Shown here: one piece after another, positions 28,871 through 37,952 of the stretch
Position numbering within the stretch: position 1 is the first letter of the stretch
Layout of the letters: every line of letters begins with the position of its first letter
Assembly: GCF_900129075.1 (NCBI RefSeq)
Contig: NZ_FQVH01000002.1
Coordinates: forward strand, 1 to 64,000
Source of the DNA: Caldanaerobius fijiensis DSM 17918
Lineage (GTDB): Bacteria > Bacillota > Thermoanaerobacteria > Thermoanaerobacterales > Caldanaerobiaceae
Length of the DNA: 64,000 bases
Reading direction: 5' to 3'
Notes under the pieces: generated by a model
Database searches by the model: none
Seen by the model: only the letters and a program-made list of their open reading frames with translations
Told to the model about the DNA's origin: nothing
Program-made: the position numbers and the translations under genes

Positions 28871-29613
28871 AGAGCAGTATATTGTTTAACAGGTTGCTTG
28901 CTCCGGGTATATATCAGATGGCTTTTAGCTGTGCTGATATTGCCAGGTCTGCAAGCCCTGGTCAATTTGTTCATATAAAACTCAATGACAGTGGGCATAT
29001 TTTAAGGAGGCCTTTTAGCATAAGTAATATCATTGGCGATATTGTATATATTGTATATCAGGTCAGGGGTTCAGGTACGCTAATTATTTCACGCCTTAAA
29101 TCAGGTGATGAAATTGATGTGATAGGGCCATTAGGTAGGGGATTTGATATAAGCCGTACAAAAAACCGCGCATTAATCGTAGGAGGAGGACTTGGCATAG
29201 CACCGCTGCTTTATCTATCAAGAATGCTGAGTAATAAATCGGAAGTTTTTCTGGGATATAAAGATCATTTGTTTCTTGTGGAGGAGTTTGAGCATCCAAT
29301 AGTATCCACCGAGACCGGCATATCAGGCTATAGGGGTTTTGTTACAGATGCTTTGAAAGAATATCTTGAAAGTAGTCCTATGGCAGATATCATATACGCT
29401 TGCGGACCTGTAGGAATGTTAAAAGCGGTTAAGTCCATATCGCAACATTACGGTATACCATGCCAGGTATCTCTAGAAGAGCGTATGGGATGTGGCATAG
29501 GAGCTTGCCTTGTGTGTTCGTGCAAGATAAAGGCAGAAGATGGTTGGCATTATATGAGGGTTTGCGCTGATGGGCCGGTGTTTATGGCAGATGAGGTGAT
29601 TTTTGATGATTGA
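28867..29613 (+). CDS. pyrK: dihydroorotate dehydrogenase electron transfer subunit
   Basis: A 248-residue FAD and [2Fe-2S] protein that passes electrons from PyrD to NAD+. Seen: RRPFSIS (FAD binding), [13 protein letters not shown] (NAD-binding), and the C-terminal cluster motif with Cys209, Cys214 and Cys217, and a later Cys near 235 in RVCADGPVF. It starts with a TTG that overlaps the carB stop. Its presence shows that the PyrD here is the NAD-linked 1B type. Confidence 0.94.
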   Translation: MKSSILFNRLLAPGIYQMAFSCADIARSASPGQFVHIKLNDSGHILRRPFSISNIIGDIVYIVYQVRGSGTLIISRLKSGDEIDVIGPLGRGFDISRTKNRALIVGGGLGIAPLLYLSRMLSNKSEVFLGYKDHLFLVEEFEHPIVSTETGISGYRGFVTDALKEYLESSPMADIIYACGPVGMLKAVKSISQHYGIPCQVSLEERMGCGIGACLVCSCKIKAEDGWHYMRVCADGPVFMADEVIFDD

Positions 29614-30514
29614 CATGGAAGTAGAGATCGCAGGTATAAAGATGAAAAATCCTGTTACTACAGCATCGGGCACCTTTGGTCATGGTGTGGAGTATGCTAA
29701 ATACGTTGATTTAAATAGATTGGGTGCTATTACCGTCAAAGCTATAACTTTGGAACCCAGGGAAGGTAATCCGCCCCCCAGGATTGCTGAGACACCTTCT
29801 GGAATATTAAACAGTGTAGGATTGCAAAATCCGGGAGTTGACACATTTATCAGGGAAGACTTGCCTGAACTTATAAAGTATCAGGTACCTATCATCGTGA
29901 ATGTAGCAGGTAATACTATTGAAGAATATTGTCAGGTTGTAGAGAAATTAAACGATTTACCTATAGCTGCCTTTGAACTCAACATATCATGTCCTAATGT
30001 AAAGCATGGTGGTATGGCCTTTGGTTCTGACCCTCATATGATTGAAAAGGTCACGAAAAAGGTAAAAAACCGTAGCAAAAAGCCATTGATAGTAAAGCTT
30101 TCACCTAATGTAACCAGTATCGTAGATTCGGCAATAGCGGCATGTGATGGTGGAGCGGATGCCTTGTCCCTTATAAATACCCTTTTAGGTATGGCTATTG
30201 ATGCAGAGAGCAGAAAGCCGATATTAAAAAATATAACTGGAGGTTTATCGGGACCCGCGATAAAGCCCATAGCGCTTAGAATGGTATACGAAGTTCATAA
30301 AGCTGTAAATATACCTATAATTGGTATGGGCGGTATAATGACAGGAATTGATGCAATAGAATTTATGCTGGCAGGTGCTACAGCTGTAGCAGTGGGTACC
30401 GCTAACCTTGTAAATCCCACTGCGGTTATTGACGTTATTGACGGTATATACGATTACATGCAAAGGCATGATATCAAAAGCATAAAAGATATCGTAGGAG
30501 CGTTAAGCGCATGA
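29606..30514 (+). CDS. pyrD: dihydroorotate dehydrogenase 1B, catalytic subunit
   Basis: A 302-residue FMN TIM-barrel enzyme oxidising dihydroorotate to orotate, in complex with PyrK. Seen: MKNPVTTASGTFGHG, the active-site Cys in ELNISCPNVKHGG, PLIVKLSPNV, and the FMN-phosphate loop GMGGIMTGIDAIEF. The ATG at 29606, seven bases after GAGGTG, is preferred over the TTG at 29603. It overlaps the end of pyrK. Confidence 0.95.
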   Translation: MIDMEVEIAGIKMKNPVTTASGTFGHGVEYAKYVDLNRLGAITVKAITLEPREGNPPPRIAETPSGILNSVGLQNPGVDTFIREDLPELIKYQVPIIVNVAGNTIEEYCQVVEKLNDLPIAAFELNISCPNVKHGGMAFGSDPHMIEKVTKKVKNRSKKPLIVKLSPNVTSIVDSAIAACDGGADALSLINTLLGMAIDAESRKPILKNITGGLSGPAIKPIALRMVYEVHKAVNIPIIGMGGIMTGIDAIEFMLAGATAVAVGTANLVNPTAVIDVIDGIYDYMQRHDIKSIKDIVGALSA

Positions 30515-30554
30515 TAATATATCATGACAATATATAAAAAAGGAGAGATGGACA

Positions 30555-31130
30555 ATGAAAAAAGAAGAGGTACTAGAGATATTAAGGGAGACGGAGGCAA
30601 TGCTGGAAGGCCACTTTCTCCTTACATCAGGCAGGCACAGCGATAAATATATTCAGTGTGCTAAGGTGTTTCAATACCCTGAATACGCAGAGATGTTTTC
30701 AAAGCAGTTGGCGGAAGCGTTTAAAGGCGATGATATTGACGTGGTAGTAGGGCCGGCTATGGGTGGTATTGTATTTGCCTATGAGGTAGGCAGGCAATTA
30801 GGCGTGAGGGCTATTTTTGCTGAAAGAGAAAATGGCATTATGACCTTAAGGCGTGGCTTTTACATAAAAGAAGGGGAGAATGTCCTGGTGGTGGAAGATG
30901 TCACTACGACAGGGGGCTCGGTAAAAGAAGTAATAGAGGTAGTGAGAAATTGCGGTGGCAATGTGGTTGGTGTTGGTTCATTAGTAGACAGGAGCAATGG
31001 TACAGTGGACTTTGGCGTGAAATTTGTTCCTATAGTTACGCTTGATGTAAAATCGTATGAACCTCAAGAGTGTCCATTGTGTAAGCAGGGAATAAATCTT
31101 GTAAAGCCCGGTAGCAGAAACCTCGCATGA
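30555..31130 (+). CDS. pyrE: orotate phosphoribosyltransferase
   Basis: A 191-residue PRPP-dependent enzyme converting orotate to OMP. Seen: [19 protein letters not shown] near the N-terminus and the PRPP motif [13 protein letters not shown] at about 111-123. A C-terminal CPLC pair is also present. It is the last gene of the pyr operon. Its stop codon lies in the loop and arm of the operon terminator. Confidence 0.95.
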   Translation: MKKEEVLEILRETEAMLEGHFLLTSGRHSDKYIQCAKVFQYPEYAEMFSKQLAEAFKGDDIDVVVGPAMGGIVFAYEVGRQLGVRAIFAERENGIMTLRRGFYIKEGENVLVVEDVTTTGGSVKEVIEVVRNCGGNVVGVGSLVDRSNGTVDFGVKFVPIVTLDVKSYEPQECPLCKQGINLVKPGSRNLA

Positions 31131-31148
31131 GGTTTCTTTTATTTTATA
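31117..31148 (+). terminator. terminator of the pyr operon
   Basis: GAAACCTC (31117-31124) pairs with GAGGTTTC (31129-31136) around GCAT, followed by TTTTATTTTAT. It overlaps the 3' end of pyrE. Confidence 0.85.
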
Positions 31149-31156
31149 TACTGTAG

Positions 31157-31165
31157 TGATATAAT
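31157..31165 (+). promoter_or_regulatory. extended -10 promoter element for the GntR/MocR gene
   Basis: TGATATAAT just after the pyr terminator is a perfect TGnTATAAT box, 35 bp before the next start. No clear -35 box is seen. Confidence 0.45.
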
Positions 31166-31199
31166 TATTTATGACTGGAATTTTTATTGAAAGAGGGAT

Positions 31200-32651
31200 A
31201 TGAATTTGGAGGTGTTTAAAGAATTATATTTAGATAAAAACAGCCCACAACCTCTTTATATGCAGCTTGCTGATCAGATAAAAAGGCTTATAGAAGAAAA
31301 TAAGATACAAAGAGGTTTTAAACTTCCTCCCGTGCGGAGATTGGCAGAGTTACTGGATGTAAATAATACCACGGTAGCTAATGCCTATAGATTTTTAGAA
31401 TCTCATGGATATGTGCGCACAAAAATCGGAAGCGGAACGTATGTGGCGGATTTAGCTAAAAAAGATGATGATATTATGGACCAAATAAAACTCCTGGATC
31501 GTGGGCAGCTGGTTATGGCACCAGGTACGATAAACTTTGCCAGTGCTACGCCATCGCCAGAGCTGTTTCCTGTGGAAGACTTTAAAACTATAATAAATGA
31601 AGTGCTGGATAGGGATGGAGGTATAGCTTTTAGTTATCAGGAGAGCAAAGGTTTTAGGCCTTTAAGGGAGTCCATATCTGAATTTTTGCTGTTATACGGT
31701 ATTAAGGCAAAACCAGAAGATATACAGGTTATATCAGGTGGGCAACAGGGAATTGATATTCTTTCAAAGGCAATGCTCAACTATGGAGATTATGTTTTTG
31801 TTGAAAGTCCAACCTATAATGGAGCTATAGCTGCTTTTAAGTCCAGGGGAGCGAACATTGTAGGTATTCCTTTGCGTAAAAACGGTATAGATCTTGAGAT
31901 ATTGGAGGCAAACTTGAAGAATAAAAGACCTGCATTTATATACGTTATGCCTGGTTTTCAAAATCCTACAGGTTATTGTTATTCTGACGAAAATAAGTTA
32001 AGACTTCTGGATATAGCAAATAAGTACGATATCTATATATTGGAAGATGATTACTTAAATGACTTAGCTTATTCTGGCGAGGATATAAAACCCATAAAAT
32101 CATATGATGATAATGGACGTGTTATCTATCTGAAGAGTTTTTCAAAGATATTTATGCCAGGCTTAAGATTGGCTTTTTTAGCGTTGCCTGAAAAAATAAA
32201 CAGTGAAGTTATAGCAGCCAAACATATTACAGATATATCTACAGTTGGGCTGACACAAAGGGCTTTTGACTTATTTTTGCGTAAGGGATTGTGGAAGAAA
32301 AACCTGGAATATATAAAGAAAATTTATAGCAATCAGATGTCATATGTATGTAAAAAATTAGAATCTATAAAAGGAATACAGTTTGAAAAACCATCCGGAG
32401 GATTGTATATATGGATAGGTTTACCTGAGGGGTATTCATCGGTTAAACTTTATGCGATGTGCCTTAAAAGAGGTGTCCTCATAGCCCCTGGCAATATTTT
32501 TTATCCTAACTATGAAGAAGATAACCATTTTAGGTTAAGTTTTGCGGCTCTCTCTTACCAGGAGATAGACAGGGGTATAGACATATTAAGTGATGCTATT
32601 GGCGAGTTGATGGAAAACAGGACTGAAGAGAAAATAATGCCCCTTATATGA
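31200..32651 (+). CDS. MocR-type GntR regulator / PLP aminotransferase-like protein
   Basis: A 483-residue fusion. An N-terminal GntR winged helix (residues about 10-80, with LPPVRRLAELLDVNNTTVANAYRFLE) is joined to a fold-type I aminotransferase domain (about 115-470). The PLP-binding Lys lies in YLKSFSKIFMPGLRLA, with YVMPGFQNPTG and EDDYLNDLAYSG upstream. Such proteins are either transcription factors of the MocR/PdxR group or working aminotransferases. No pdxST or GABA genes adjoin. It is monocistronic, between the pyr terminator and its own. The ATG at 31200 follows AGAGGG. Confidence 0.87.
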   Translation: MNLEVFKELYLDKNSPQPLYMQLADQIKRLIEENKIQRGFKLPPVRRLAELLDVNNTTVANAYRFLESHGYVRTKIGSGTYVADLAKKDDDIMDQIKLLDRGQLVMAPGTINFASATPSPELFPVEDFKTIINEVLDRDGGIAFSYQESKGFRPLRESISEFLLLYGIKAKPEDIQVISGGQQGIDILSKAMLNYGDYVFVESPTYNGAIAAFKSRGANIVGIPLRKNGIDLEILEANLKNKRPAFIYVMPGFQNPTGYCYSDENKLRLLDIANKYDIYILEDDYLNDLAYSGEDIKPIKSYDDNGRVIYLKSFSKIFMPGLRLAFLALPEKINSEVIAAKHITDISTVGLTQRAFDLFLRKGLWKKNLEYIKKIYSNQMSYVCKKLESIKGIQFEKPSGGLYIWIGLPEGYSSVKLYAMCLKRGVLIAPGNIFYPNYEEDNHFRLSFAALSYQEIDRGIDILSDAIGELMENRTEEKIMPLI

Positions 32652-32661
32652 TTTGCACAAA

Positions 32662-32697
32662 TTAAGCTGGCAGTATAAACTGCCAGCTTAAATGTTT
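32662..32697 (+). terminator. terminator after the MocR-type gene
   Basis: A 13-bp perfect stem, 32662-32674 with 32679-32691, with loop ATAA, followed by ATGTTTT. The T-tract is weak. Confidence 0.65.
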
Positions 32698-32778
32698 TAA
32701 ATTTATTAATCTCATTTTGAATAAAATCCTTCTGGCGTGTAAAAATAAAATCGAAAATGTTAAAAAGGAGGGACAGAT

Positions 32779-33009
32779 ATGACAGAGAGGGAGTTACTGG
32801 TACTTCAGGATCAGTTGAGCAACGAGGAGTTGTTGATTAAAAAATTCAGGTCATATGCAAATGAATCCAGTGATCCTGAAATAAAAGATGAATGCAACAG
32901 AATAGCACAAAAGCATATGAATCATTTTAATATGCTGATGAGACATATCAATAGTGCAGCAGCACAGGGACAATACGGTCAGGGATATATGCCACAAAGG
33001 ATGTATTAA
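32779..33009 (+). CDS. small CotF-like spore coat protein
   Basis: A 76-residue helical protein resembling one helical hairpin of CotF-type spore coat proteins (LLIKKFRSYANESSDPEIKDE, then HMNHFNMLMRHIN), with a short Gln/Gly/Tyr/Met tail. AAAAAGGAGG precedes the ATG. It lies 15 bp upstream of a larger CotF-like gene, and such pairs are common in clostridial spore formers. No recognisable sigma-A promoter precedes it, which would agree with late mother-cell sigma control. I could not identify a sigma-E or sigma-K box with confidence. Confidence 0.7.
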   Translation: MTERELLVLQDQLSNEELLIKKFRSYANESSDPEIKDECNRIAQKHMNHFNMLMRHINSAAAQGQYGQGYMPQRMY

Positions 33010-33024
33010 AAAGGAGGTAAAAAA

Positions 33025-33843
33025 ATGTTATCTGATAAAGATATTATAACTGATTGTGTTGCATCACAAAAATGGATTGAGAGTTCCTATAATTATGCAG
33101 CATCTGAATGCGCTGATGTCAATTTGAAACAGGATATTATGAGCATTTTAAATGACGAACACGAAAATCAAATGATTTTCTGGAACACTATGAATAGAAA
33201 AGGTTGGTACAAACCTTATATGGTAAACCCCAATGATTTGCGAACGGCTCAGGCTCAATTTGCCAATGTTCAAAGTCAGATAATGGGAGCAGGCTATCAA
33301 CAACCGCCCCAATATGCGCAACCTACTGGTTATACTACGGTAGCACAGTATGGAGGGCAGCAGAGCGGTACATATGGTATGCCTATGACAGGTTCTATGC
33401 CTGGAGCTTCTGTAGAGCAGGTAATGAGGTCCAATATTCAGCAAACAGTCAATCGTTTGGCAAATATAAGTGCAGATACAGGAGCACAGGGTGGCCCCAT
33501 GGCTGGATACTGGACTGAAATGGAAGGAGAGTACGCAACAGGCTATAAGGCCGGCACCACAGCCAGTCAATCCAATGCCACATACCAGGGAAGATCACCA
33601 ATGGAAAGCAGTTATCAGAGGGCAATTCAAAGCGGACAGGCTCTGGGGGCTGGACAGCCTGGTTATATGACGTCAGGAAAAGGTAGTAGCTATGCTCAGT
33701 TTTCAGGGAATCAACCTCAACAAGCCAGTGCTTATCAAGCGCAGGGTGGCACGGCAGGGCAGACAGGGGCAACAGGTTTTACCACAAATATAGAGAGGCA
33801 GATGCAAAACAACATTCAGAACATCGTAAGAAATTCAATATAA
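33025..33843 (+). CDS. CotF-family spore coat protein with Gln/Gly/Tyr-rich tail
   Basis: A 272-residue protein. Residues 1-65 form a CotF-like ferritin-type helical domain (DKDIITDCVASQKWIESSYN, then LNDEHENQMIFWNTMN). The remainder (about 75-255) is low-complexity and rich in Gln, Gly, Ala, Ser, Tyr and Met. Two similar amphipathic segments, VEQVMRSNIQQTVNRL near 131 and IERQMQNNIQNIVRNSI at the very C-terminus, bracket the tail. There is no signal peptide, as usual for coat proteins assembled from the mother cell. Tyr and Gln residues could be cross-linked. AAAAGGAGG precedes the ATG. Confidence 0.75.
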   Translation: MLSDKDIITDCVASQKWIESSYNYAASECADVNLKQDIMSILNDEHENQMIFWNTMNRKGWYKPYMVNPNDLRTAQAQFANVQSQIMGAGYQQPPQYAQPTGYTTVAQYGGQQSGTYGMPMTGSMPGASVEQVMRSNIQQTVNRLANISADTGAQGGPMAGYWTEMEGEYATGYKAGTTASQSNATYQGRSPMESSYQRAIQSGQALGAGQPGYMTSGKGSSYAQFSGNQPQQASAYQAQGGTAGQTGATGFTTNIERQMQNNIQNIVRNSI

Positions 33844-33854
33844 ACTAATCACAT

Positions 33855-33887
33855 ATATGGCAGGGTACCCTGCCATATTCCATTTTT
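33855..33887 (+). terminator. terminator after the coat protein pair
   Basis: A 24-base perfect palindrome at 33855-33878 (ATATGGCAGG arms, GTAC centre) followed by TCCATTTTTT. Confidence 0.75.
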
Positions 33888-33955
33888 TACCCTCTTTTTT
33901 AAAAGACCTTTGACACTTAAAATATAGTATAAAGGTGCAAAGGGAGTGGAGAGAT

Positions 33956-35497
33956 ATGAGGGAGATTTTGTTTATTGTTTTGCTTTTAGCGCTTTTGCTG
34001 GTTTCTCCAGCCGATGGGTATTCGTCGCTGAAAGTAATGGGATATGCACCTGTTGATTATTATGGCGATAATATGGCCTTTGAATCACTGGTAAAGTATA
34101 AAGACTATATATCAGATGTTGCAGTATTTGCTTATACTTTTGATAAGTCCGGAAATTTACACGGTTATTTAAATGAGGATATATTGGGATATGCTAAAAG
34201 TCATGGTATTAGACCGATTATCGTTATTAACAATTTGACTGATAATTTTGATCAGGTGTTAGCTGATAGTGTGCTAAAAAATTCTTATGCCAGGCGTAAT
34301 TTGATATCAAATATTTTAAAGGTATTGTCAAAGGGTTATGCTGGCGTCAATATTGATATAGAAAATTTATCATATGCTCAAAGAAGCATATTTAATAGTT
34401 TTTTAACAGAGTTAAAAAGCCAATTAAATGGCAAATATATGTTATCAGTTGCAATTCCTGCTATAACCCATGATTCTCCGGATAATAACTGGTCAGGAGG
34501 ATTTGATTACGCGAAAATCGGTGAAATAGCTGATGAGGTTATCTTGATGACATATGATGAACATTGGTTTAAAGGAGAACCAGGGCCTATAGCTTCATAT
34601 CCATGGGTAGAAAAGGCATTGAACTACGCTATATCACAAATACCTAAAGAAAAAATTTTATTGGGTGTTGCTAATTATGGATATGATTGGGCTAGTACAG
34701 GTAACAAAGTTGTGACGGCTGATTCGGTTAAGAGATTACAAACAATTTATGGCGGTAAGATATGCTGGAGCGATTATTATAAAGAAGCCTATTATCAGTA
34801 TTACGAGGATGGAGTTAAACACCAGGTCTGGTTTGAAAATGAGTATAGCCTAAAGTATAAACTAGATCTTGCTAGAAAATTGGGAATTGAAGGGGTCGCG
34901 CTATGGCGATTGGGTTTTGAAAGCGATGCTTATATGAAGACGCTGAAGGGTATGCAAAATCAATACGGCGTTCCTTATGGTTATCTAGGTTTTTCGGATA
35001 TATTAGATGATTGGGCTATCGATGAAATCAATTATCTAAAATACAATGGGATTGTTGATGGAGATGGCGGGCGGTTTTATCCTAACTATAGGGTTACGCG
35101 AGCGGAATTTATTAAAATGCTCGTTAAGGCGTTGAAAATTCCATTAAAAGAAAGTACATATCCGGACACTCGGAACCATTGGGCAGATAAATATATAGGA
35201 GCGGCGCAGGATGCAAAAATCATATATGGAGCTGGCGATGGGAATTTTTATCCCAACAGTTATCTCACAAGAGCGCAGATGGCTGCGATCATGACGAGGG
35301 CTCTTAAATTACCCGTAGGGCATGGACATTCTGAATTTAAAGACATAGAGAATTCCTGGGCTAGAGATGACATAATTGCATTATATAGTGCAGGACTTAT
35401 TAATGGATATAATAAGTATAAGTTTGCTCCTGATGATGAGACATTGAGGAATCAGGCAGCAGCAATTATAACGAAAGGAATAAGGCTCCAAAAATAG
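33956..35497 (+). CDS. glycoside hydrolase family 18 protein with three SLH domains
   Basis: A 513-residue exported protein. A signal peptide (residues 1 to about 24, ending VSPADG) precedes a GH18 chitinase/YaaH-like barrel (about 28-335), with the catalytic Asp134 and Glu136 in GVNIDIEN and ILMTYDEHW. Three S-layer homology domains follow, at about 345-392, 405-450 and 462-510 (FSDILDDWA, PDTRNHWADKYI, FKDIENSWARDDI). It is probably anchored to the secondary cell wall polymer and acts on GlcNAc-containing glycan, either peptidoglycan or cortex. The ATG at 33956 gives a good signal peptide; the frame extends upstream to 33935. TTGACA occurs at 33910 but without a properly spaced -10. Confidence 0.85.
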   Translation: MREILFIVLLLALLLVSPADGYSSLKVMGYAPVDYYGDNMAFESLVKYKDYISDVAVFAYTFDKSGNLHGYLNEDILGYAKSHGIRPIIVINNLTDNFDQVLADSVLKNSYARRNLISNILKVLSKGYAGVNIDIENLSYAQRSIFNSFLTELKSQLNGKYMLSVAIPAITHDSPDNNWSGGFDYAKIGEIADEVILMTYDEHWFKGEPGPIASYPWVEKALNYAISQIPKEKILLGVANYGYDWASTGNKVVTADSVKRLQTIYGGKICWSDYYKEAYYQYYEDGVKHQVWFENEYSLKYKLDLARKLGIEGVALWRLGFESDAYMKTLKGMQNQYGVPYGYLGFSDILDDWAIDEINYLKYNGIVDGDGGRFYPNYRVTRAEFIKMLVKALKIPLKESTYPDTRNHWADKYIGAAQDAKIIYGAGDGNFYPNSYLTRAQMAAIMTRALKLPVGHGHSEFKDIENSWARDDIIALYSAGLINGYNKYKFAPDDETLRNQAAAIITKGIRLQK

Positions 35498-35499
35498 TT

Positions 35500-35515
35500 G
35501 GAGGCTTATTCCTCC
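35500..35515. terminator. short hairpin between convergent genes
   Basis: GGAGG (35500-35504) pairs with CCTCC (35511-35515) across the two convergent stop codons, with CATTCTTTT following on the plus strand. It is weak, but placed where transcription from both sides should end. Confidence 0.35.
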
Positions 35516-37059
35516 CATTCTTTTAGTGAAGGATTTTTATCTAATATAGATGTATACTGTTGAGGAATTCCGTATTTTCCCTCTTTATCCAATTCCATAT
35601 ACCTCTGATATTTTTTGATTCTATCTTCTTCTTTCGACCACCCCATATGTTTTATTCTGATATCGCTAATGGCGTAAGGCTGTTCTAATATATTGGAAGG
35701 AAATCTGCCGCAATGAAGAGGTGTCTCTTTCCATATATAGTTAAATTGTGGTTGATACCTCAAAAGAAATGGCCAGCATTTTGTATGGGCGTTCCAGTAC
35801 ATGTCTTCTCTGTAGTGTTTTTCATCCCAGAAATCGTATAATCTGAAACACATTACATCGTAATAAGGCTGATTAATTATATTTTTTATGTGTTTTACAA
35901 TTCTGTCTTCGATGATCTCATCAGCATCCAGGCATAATATCCAATCGGGATTGGTAGCAACCACCGCTTTCCACAATTTTTTTCTGAGCTCCACTTCATT
36001 GTTGAACATGGAAACGTCGTTTACAATGTAAATCAATTCTTTACCCTTAAAAAAACTTTCAAAGACTTCTCTGGTGTTATCTGTACTGGCATCATCGATG
36101 ATGACAGCTTTGTCGACAATTTTTGAAGCTATTTTTAAAACCTCTGGCAAATATCTGTCCGCTTCGTTTTTAACTACCATAGCTAGAGTAATCTCGTTTT
36201 GATCCACGTTTATTCTTCTCTGATTTGGTAGCATAATATATTTGTACTTGTTGTCTACCTTTTTTAAAGTTTCTTTATATTCCTTTAGGCGCTGAAGATC
36301 GCTGTTTCTATATATGTGAAATAACGGCCAATGAGTGTCAACAAAGAGTTCAAACCCGAGGACTGCTGCTCGTATACAGAAGTGCCTGTCTTCGCCAATG
36401 CTGGATATATTATATATTTCGTCAAACGATACGCCGGCGTCCAATGCTCTTTTGCTAATAAGCGTGCAGGCACCCAGCCCACCGACTCTGTATATGCCGG
36501 GATTTAGAAGCATATTTAAAAAATCCATTATCCTTTTGTTTATTTCATCTTGTGTCAATACTTCTCCTCTTTTTTGCGCATATAATGTGTAGTTATCTTC
36601 TAGCCAAACCTGCGGCAATTCAATAGAGTCAGGGGTCCATTTGGTCCAAAAGATTTCTGATATGATATCTTTTTTTGAGGCGACCAGTTGCTTTAGCGTC
36701 ATGGGATGCAAATAAAGGTCAGAATCCACTAGGAATAAGTAATCATAACAATTATCTTTTGCATATTTTATGATTGAATTTTTAAATGCTGCCACTTTCC
36801 ATATAAGATCTTCTCTCCAATGATGGGTTATCTCATCTTTGTAGTTTTCGGCTGTACTTTTTGTTTCTTTTAGTATAATTTTACTGTCATCCCTTTTATA
36901 TTCTCTGAGCAATTGTTTTGATTTTTGGTCATTGTTGTCATCTATAAACATTATATCTAAACTAATGTCATCTGTCTCTAGCCTATCAACAGATTCAAGA
37001 AATTCTTTTAATATAGCATATTCCTGTCTTACAGGACTACCTAATAATATCTTAATCAT
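35506..37059 (-). CDS. tandem-domain glycosyltransferase
   Basis: A 517-residue cytosolic protein with two GT-A glycosyltransferase domains. The first (about 1-285) has the start ILLGSPVRQEYAILKEFLES and the metal motif LFLVDSDLYLHP. The second (about 293-517) is a GT2 domain with LAMVVKNEADRYLPEVLKI, VIIDDASTDNT and LCLDADEII. No membrane segment is present, so it probably acts on a soluble or protein acceptor. It is transcribed opposite to the neighbouring DUF6385-like, GT-TPR and DNRLRE genes, but is evidently part of the same neighbourhood. The donor sugar and acceptor are unknown. Confidence 0.8.
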   Translation of the reverse strand: MIKILLGSPVRQEYAILKEFLESVDRLETDDISLDIMFIDDNNDQKSKQLLREYKRDDSKIILKETKSTAENYKDEITHHWREDLIWKVAAFKNSIIKYAKDNCYDYLFLVDSDLYLHPMTLKQLVASKKDIISEIFWTKWTPDSIELPQVWLEDNYTLYAQKRGEVLTQDEINKRIMDFLNMLLNPGIYRVGGLGACTLISKRALDAGVSFDEIYNISSIGEDRHFCIRAAVLGFELFVDTHWPLFHIYRNSDLQRLKEYKETLKKVDNKYKYIMLPNQRRINVDQNEITLAMVVKNEADRYLPEVLKIASKIVDKAVIIDDASTDNTREVFESFFKGKELIYIVNDVSMFNNEVELRKKLWKAVVATNPDWILCLDADEIIEDRIVKHIKNIINQPYYDVMCFRLYDFWDEKHYREDMYWNAHTKCWPFLLRYQPQFNYIWKETPLHCGRFPSNILEQPYAISDIRIKHMGWSKEEDRIKKYQRYMELDKEGKYGIPQQYTSILDKNPSLKEWEE

Positions 37060-37268
37060 TTATCTCACTCCAATTCAACGACTTTTAATTTCAATATATG
37101 CTTTTAGTGCAAAAACTGTATAGGGTTGTAGAGCTATACGATAATTGATACTTTTTACACCAGAATAAATATGTAAATGGATATTAAAAATTGATGCACA
37201 AAAATATATTAATTCGAATATGTATGAGTATAGATAATATAGAATATTTAAATAAGGGGGGATAATAT

Positions 37269-37889
37269 ATGCCCAATAATATCGTATTTAACCCTGTAGC
37301 TGACCAGTTAAAGTCTTTAGTACACGGCAGGACTGCAGGAGGAACTGTTACAGCGCTTTTAACAGATGCCAGTGGCAATCTTCAGACGATGCTTCAGAAT
37401 GCGTCTGTTACTGTGGCGGCAACGAATTTTAATATAAGATCTTTGTCATATACTACCGATACAGTGTCAGTGCAGAGCATCGTAGAAACAGTAAATACTA
37501 ACGTTACAAATACCGTGAATATAAGATCTCTTTCTCCTGCTACAGATACCGTATCAAATATTCTCTCAGGTAGGGTATTTACTTCGGCAACGACATCTAT
37601 CAACAATGTTACAGGTACAGGAATACTGCTCCTTGAAGATACGTCTCAAAAGAGGATGTACACCTACTATGTGTATAATACCGGTGCTGCTGCCATATCT
37701 GTAAAACTGCAGATAAGTCCAACAACAGCTGATGCATACTTTATTGATGACCTCAGCGGAGAGGTGAGCGTTGTTCCTGGATCTGCTACAACGCTGGTAG
37801 CGCAAAGATTCTTAAATTATACCAGGCTTTATTACAATGCCGGTACTGCAACTGTTACAGCCGTATTTTACTACAATGCTCAGACGTGA
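37269..37889 (+). CDS. DUF6385-like domain protein with internal repeats
   Basis: A 206-residue Thr/Ser/Asn/Val-rich protein with almost no charged residues in its first half and no signal peptide. Residues about 58-95 contain two near-copies of NIRSLSxxTDTVS. The C-terminal half (about 108-206) is a beta-rich domain with KRMYTYYVYNTG, VKLQISPTT and FIDDLSGEVSVVPG. It is clearly homologous to the C-terminus of the DNRLRE protein 2 kb downstream. I identify it as DUF6385-like from memory. It looks like a structural, fibre-type protein. AAGGGGGGA gives a strong ribosome site. Neighbouring glycosyltransferases suggest that it is glycosylated on Thr/Ser. Confidence 0.65.
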   Translation: MPNNIVFNPVADQLKSLVHGRTAGGTVTALLTDASGNLQTMLQNASVTVAATNFNIRSLSYTTDTVSVQSIVETVNTNVTNTVNIRSLSPATDTVSNILSGRVFTSATTSINNVTGTGILLLEDTSQKRMYTYYVYNTGAAAISVKLQISPTTADAYFIDDLSGEVSVVPGSATTLVAQRFLNYTRLYYNAGTATVTAVFYYNAQT

Positions 37890-37899
37890 TTTAAAGAAA

Positions 37900-37919
37900 G
37901 GGTGCACTTATGTGCACCC
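37900..37919 (+). terminator. 8-bp hairpin after the DUF6385-like gene
   Basis: GGGTGCAC (37900-37907) pairs with GTGCACCC (37912-37919) around TTAT. No T-tract follows, so it would lower but not stop transcription into the GT-TPR gene. Confidence 0.45.
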
Positions 37920-37952
37920 ACTACATAACATAAATAGTGTGAGGTGGTGATA

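Noticed and set aside
33148-33772. Minus-strand ORFs rich in Cys, His and Ser opposite the coat protein
   Set aside because: They are complements of the Gln/Gly/Tyr-rich repeat region and have no ribosome site.
33910-33933. TTGACA followed by TATAGT/TATAAA upstream of the GH18-SLH gene as a sigma-A promoter
   Set aside because: The spacers (7 or 12 bp) are too short for sigma-A. A sporulation sigma promoter is possible, but I could not identify one.
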